Part shown: positions 6,908 through 9,259 of the stretch, one piece after another
Numbering within the stretch: the first letter of the stretch is position 1
Layout: each line of letters opens with the position of its first letter
Origin: Lachnospiraceae bacterium UBA3401
GTDB lineage: Bacteria > Bacillota > Clostridia > Lachnospirales > Lachnospiraceae
Direction: 5' to 3'
NCBI GenBank assembly: GCA_002358575.1
Contig: DEPD01000117.1
Coordinates: 1 to 9,259 of the forward strand
DNA length: 9,259 nt
The notes under the pieces: generated by a model
Databases searched by the model: none
What the model was told of the DNA's origin: nothing
The model's input: the letters and a program-made list of their open reading frames with translations, nothing else
Program-made: the position numbers and the translations under genes

Positions 6908-6926
6908 TTTTTGTATATAACAAAAA
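6908..6926. promoter_or_regulatory. 19-base palindrome next to the -35 box, possible operator
   Basis: TTTTTGT (6908-6914) and ACAAAAA (6920-6926) are perfect inverted arms around ATATA. The palindrome ends five bases upstream of the -35 hexamer of the HTH promoter, a usual place for a regulator site. Binding by the HTH product itself is only a guess. Confidence 0.4.
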
Positions 6927-6932
6927 TCAAAC

Positions 6933-7018
6933 AAACATCATGGAAATGTGCATAACTGGTTATTCCGTCATGGATAACTCCATAAAACAGTCAGTTATAT
7001 GACATTTCCACAATGTTT
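6933..7018. repeat. 86-base imperfect palindrome with an inner hairpin
   Basis: The left arm (6933-6958) reads AAACAT-CA-TGGAAATGT-GC-ATAACTG. The right arm (6992-7018) is, on the other strand, AAACAT-TG-TGGAAATGT-CAT-ATAACTG, so 22 bases pair. Between them GTTATTCC (6959-6966) and GGATAAC (6972-6978) form a second stem. No reading frame is evident. It may be a small non-autonomous element (MITE-like), a structured RNA or a recombination site. Confidence 0.6.
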
Positions 7019-7149
7019 ATTACGCCGGAATCCCCATCATTCTATCTTTCTTATTCAAAAGCAGCATTAAGAAAAGCCTGCATTGCACAGAGCCTTTCTA
7101 ATCTTTGTTTAATCGCTAACTAGCATCTGATTTCTGAACGAAACCGATA
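7019..7149. other. Gap with a possible C-terminal gene remnant
   Basis: No intact gene. On the - strand, a short open stretch at 7051-7119 reads AIKQRLERLCAMQAFLNAAF near its end and then stops. It looks like the natural end of a helical protein but has a stop just upstream and no start. I do not recognise its family. Confidence 0.25.
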
Positions 7150-7518
7150 TTACAGACATATTCCTGCTGCTTTGGCAAAATCGGCTTTTCTCCCAATAAG
7201 TTCCGACTGTTTTTCTTCCGGCAGGCTGTCAAATACTTCCTCATAATGGATTTCTTCCAGTTTCATTTCCTTTGCTATCAGATACAGCTTTGTATTAAGC
7301 CATTCCTCCCACAAAGCATCAAACAATTCCTCACTGTCGGTATATGCTTCATCTTCAGCAAAACCGCTTGACAGCTCATAGTATTTCAGCATGACAAAGC
7401 CATACCTATCTGCATCAAGCACCATGATCTCTGACACCTCGTACAGTTCCCCAAACGCATCAGCCACCTTCCTGCATTTTTCCCATTCTTCCGCTGTGAT
7501 ATAAATCCGTTTTTCCAT
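7150..7518 (-). CDS. Acidic protein of unknown function, 122 residues
   Basis: I do not recognise a named family. The protein begins MEKRIYITAEEWEKCRKVAD, is rich in Glu and Asp, and has no signal peptide, membrane segment or Cys cluster, so it should be cytosolic. It reads as alternating helices with a central hydrophobic strand (FVMLKYYEL) and several aromatic residues in acidic context. AGAGGT lies 8 bases before the ATG, the codon use looks normal and the frame is intact, so it is probably a real gene. It is read leftward, alone, with an AT-rich promoter region upstream that contains a 9-bp inverted repeat. Its neighbours (a broken HTH gene and an ISAs1 relic) suggest it belongs to an integrated element. 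A role as an antirestriction or regulatory protein would be guesswork. Confidence 0.75.
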   Translation of the reverse strand: MEKRIYITAEEWEKCRKVADAFGELYEVSEIMVLDADRYGFVMLKYYELSSGFAEDEAYTDSEELFDALWEEWLNTKLYLIAKEMKLEEIHYEEVFDSLPEEKQSELIGRKADFAKAAGICL

Positions 7519-7536
7519 AGTGTTCTACCTCTTTCC

Positions 7537-7590
7537 TTATAAAATTTTACCATATTTATTTTATAAGAATCACCCGCACACCAGTGATAG
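7537..7590 (-). promoter_or_regulatory. AT-rich promoter region of the unknown gene with inverted repeat
   Basis: TTATAAAAT (7537-7545) and ATTTTATAA (7558-7566) are perfect 9-base inverted arms with a 12-base spacer. On the - strand TGATTC and TAAAAT, 17 bases apart, could be -35 and -10, with the repeat overlapping the spacer and the -10. The pairing is credible, but the hexamers are weak. Confidence 0.35.
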
Positions 7591-7614
7591 GAGTACTTTC
7601 TTTTTGAACTAATA

Positions 7615-7659
7615 TATAATACACTGTTTCCAAACAGCATTTTGTGTATGTGGGGGACC
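7615..7659 (+). promoter_or_regulatory. Transposase leader: -10 box, small palindrome, ribosome binding site
   Basis: TATAAT (7615-7620) is a perfect -10 but has no good -35 at 17 bases. CTGTTT (7624-7629) and AAACAG (7632-7637) form a hairpin just after it, near the expected transcription start. GGGGGA (about 7652-7657) is the ribosome binding site for the ATG at 7662. Confidence 0.45.
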
Positions 7660-7661
7660 GT

Positions 7662-9011
7662 ATGGCAAAAAAAGATACCAAACTTGAAAACTTATCAAAA
7701 ACAGTTCATATGCTCATAGAGGAGATCCGCCTCTCGGAAACAGAAGGGCTGGACCGCATTTTCATGGATGTTTATTCACAGCAGGCTGGTATGATGACGG
7801 ATAGCAGACAGCAGGGCAAAGTGAAGCATGCCTTCAGGGACATTCTGGGCATAATCTTCTTTGGTGTGCTTGCCGGAAATGATGAATGGGAGGATATCTA
7901 TGATTTTGCGATGGATGAAAGAGAAACTTTAAGAAACTATCTGGACTTAAAGAACGCAATTCCATCCCATGATACGATGCAGAGGGTCTTTGCCATCATC
8001 CGGCCAGATGAACTGCAGGGAATACTCAAAGAGATCCTGATTCAGATGATAGAAATGGCCGGATAGCACCTTGACCAGTATCTGTATCAAAATGAAGAAC
8101 TAGATTGTTATGTACATGACGTCATTGCAGCAGACGGAAAGGAAACCCGGCATACCGCGAAGAAACACGCAAAAACCCCGGAAGACTTGTGTAACCTGAA
8201 CGAATTTAATGTAATGTCCACAGAATGGGGTGTCTGTCTGTCCAGCACGAGAATTGGCGAGAAAACCAATGAAATTCCCCAAATGCAGGCAGTGATGAAA
8301 GGACTTGACTGCCGCAAATGCATCGTTACTGCAGACGCCATGAATGCCCTGAAAGAAACCGCACGGGTTATTGTGCAGGAAGCACACGGAGATTATTGTC
8401 TTGCACTCAAAGGGAACCAGAAACAGGCTTATGAAGAAATTCGGAATTATTTTGCCTGTAAGGATCTGCTGGAAAACATATGTCAGAAAGCAGGACAATA
8501 CCAAATTGAAACAGAAGAATCCACCTATGCCATAACCATAAGGGAATATTTCATCACGGATGAGATCCAATGGTTTGAAGACCACAGCAAATGGGAAAAA
8601 CTCCAATCCATCGAGTATGAGAGAAAGACGATAACCAGTAAGGAAACAGGAGAGTCCCATATAGAAGAACGGTATTATCTGTGCAGTATCAAGCCAATTG
8701 CTGAGTAATTTGCAATCGTGGTTGGCAGGCACTGGAACATAGAAAACAGCCTGCACTGGACACTGAATGTTGTATTCAGAGAAAATAGCCTGGGTTCCAA
8801 AGAAAAGAAAGCAGTCCATAACATGGGGCTAATAAGACGGTTTGTCATGTTTATTATTAAGCTGATGAAAACGTATTATGGACGAAGCATGAGAAGAGTC
8901 CGAAAAACGATTGGGAGAAAACCCGAAACAGAACTTCCGCTTATTCTTGCTGTCCTGAGAGTATTATATACCAATGATTTATTAGATTCCATTGACGAAC
9001 TGGCCAAATAA
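7662..9011 (+). pseudogene. ISAs1-family transposase with two in-frame stops
   Basis: This is a DDE transposase of the ISAs1 (H-repeat-associated) family. One frame runs from ATG 7662 to TAA 9009-9011, broken by TAG at 8064-8066 and TAA at 8706-8708 with no frameshift. The N-terminal associated domain spans VKHAFRDILGIIFFGVLAGN to SHDTMQRVFAIIRPDELQ. All catalytic positions remain: D in IAADGKETR (codon 8133), D in VTADAMN (codon 8334) and E in HWNIENSLHW (codon 8742). The full length would be about 449 codons, on the long side for the family. Context suggests both stops replaced Glu codons (MAG-E-HLDQ and IAE-E-FAIV). The GGGGGA site favours ATG 7662 over the GTG at 7644. Terminal repeats could not be fixed. 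It is inactive unless both stops are read through. Confidence 0.88.
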
Positions 9012-9238
9012 TGGGATGTTAATTAGAGAGTTTCTGTTCATGCGTTTATTCTGAGGTACTCACGTTCTTTTATAGACGTTTGTTTATTTTTGTGCTAGGA
9101 TATATATGAGTACTTGCGTTAATCTATTTAGAGAATGGTAGAAAAATGATGTATACATCTGAAATTGTAATTTTTCTGATGGTATAGATTGCAAGTATTT
9201 CTTACCATTTTTAAAATTGGTGACTAAAAATCTGATTA
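9012..9238. other. AT-rich non-coding stretch after the ISAs1 relic
   Basis: No gene is visible on either strand. It contains the nested inverted repeats at 9111-9197 and must contain or lie near the right end of the ISAs1 copy, but no repeat matching the left flank could be identified by eye. Confidence 0.5.
9111..9197. repeat. Nested inverted repeats
   Basis: TACTTGC-GTT-AATCTAT (9111-9127) pairs with ATAGATTGCAAGTA (9184-9197), leaving GTT as a bulge. Inside, AGAAAAAT (9140-9147) pairs with ATTTTTCT (9170-9177). Just after that left arm lies the perfect palindrome GATGTATACATC (9148-9159). An alternative pairing, AATGGTA (9134-9140) with TACCATT (9203-9209), is also possible. There is no T-tract, so it is not a typical terminator. 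Confidence 0.5.
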
Positions 9239-9259
9239 TAGGAATTGTAGGAAAATAAG
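9239..9259 (-). repeat. Right copy of the 21-base inverted repeat
   Basis: These last 21 bases are the exact reverse complement of 895-915. The match runs up to the window edge, so the repeat may be longer and its full extent is unseen. Confidence 0.75.

Noticed and set aside
6645..7002. Two + strand open frames
   Set aside because: They are antisense to the repaired HTH gene, its promoter and the 86-base palindrome.
6933..7018. Integron attC site
   Set aside because: The arms lack the paired RYYYAAC/GTTRRRY core sites and there is no integrase or cassette structure nearby.
8064..8708. Programmed readthrough or stop-codon recoding in the transposase
   Set aside because: Two different stops (TAG and TAA) occur in one frame with no evident recoding signal, while the operon genes use normal stops. 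Decay is simpler.
8100..8819. 239-codon open frame on the - strand
   Set aside because: It is antisense to the ISAs1 transposase, whose motifs and catalytic residues account for the coding signal.
7591..9115. GAGTACTT at 7591-7598 and 9108-9115 as a target-site duplication of the ISAs1 copy
   Set aside because: The bases just inside the two copies do not form inverted repeats, and an 8-base match in AT-rich DNA may be chance.
1..9259. CRISPR array, tRNA or rRNA genes
   Set aside because: No regularly spaced repeats and no tRNA- or rRNA-like sequences were seen on either strand.

Overview
The window looks like an accessory region of a low-to-moderate G+C Firmicute, most likely a gut Clostridium relative (Lachnospiraceae or Oscillospiraceae). 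The inference rests on protein style: a VanR/VanS-like pair beside a LolD/MacB-type ABC transporter, a MobC relic, a small excisionase-like helix-turn-helix gene, and IS4-like and ISAs1-like transposases. AGGAG-type ribosome binding sites fit too. No single marker fixes the species.

Layout. Positions 1-550 hold the 3' part of a frameshifted IS4-like transposase. Positions 689-852 hold a decayed mobC-like mobilization gene. From about 860 to 1431 there is no convincing gene but a dense run of hairpins, at least two of which are Rho-independent terminators reading leftward, towards the operon's 3' side. Positions 1432-6504 are one intact leftward operon: FtsX-type permease, ABC ATPase, OmpR-family response regulator, sensor histidine kinase. 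Gaps are 14 and 32 bases and the last two genes overlap by ATGA. Positions 6656-6839 hold a small HTH gene broken by one extra base in an A7 tract, behind a near-consensus promoter and two palindromic structures. Positions 7150-7518 encode an acidic protein of unknown function. Positions 7662-9011 hold an ISAs1-like transposase with two in-frame stops. The last 250 bases are AT-rich, with nested inverted repeats.

How the parts work together. The kinase probably senses an extracellular or membrane signal through a loop of about 75 residues and phosphorylates the regulator at D52. The regulator probably activates the operon through an 11-bp-period direct repeat (6563-6581) placed where a -35 box should be. 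The transporter would move or extract a hydrophobic or peptide-like substrate. The substrate cannot be read from sequence. The membrane layout does not fit the Bce-type bacitracin modules.

The most unexpected large-scale signal is a perfect 21-base inverted repeat, one copy at 895-915 and the other in the last 21 bases (9239-9259). It brackets the operon, the HTH gene, the unknown gene and the ISAs1 relic, and the right copy may continue beyond the window. All recognisable mobility genes in view are damaged, while the sensor-transporter operon is intact.
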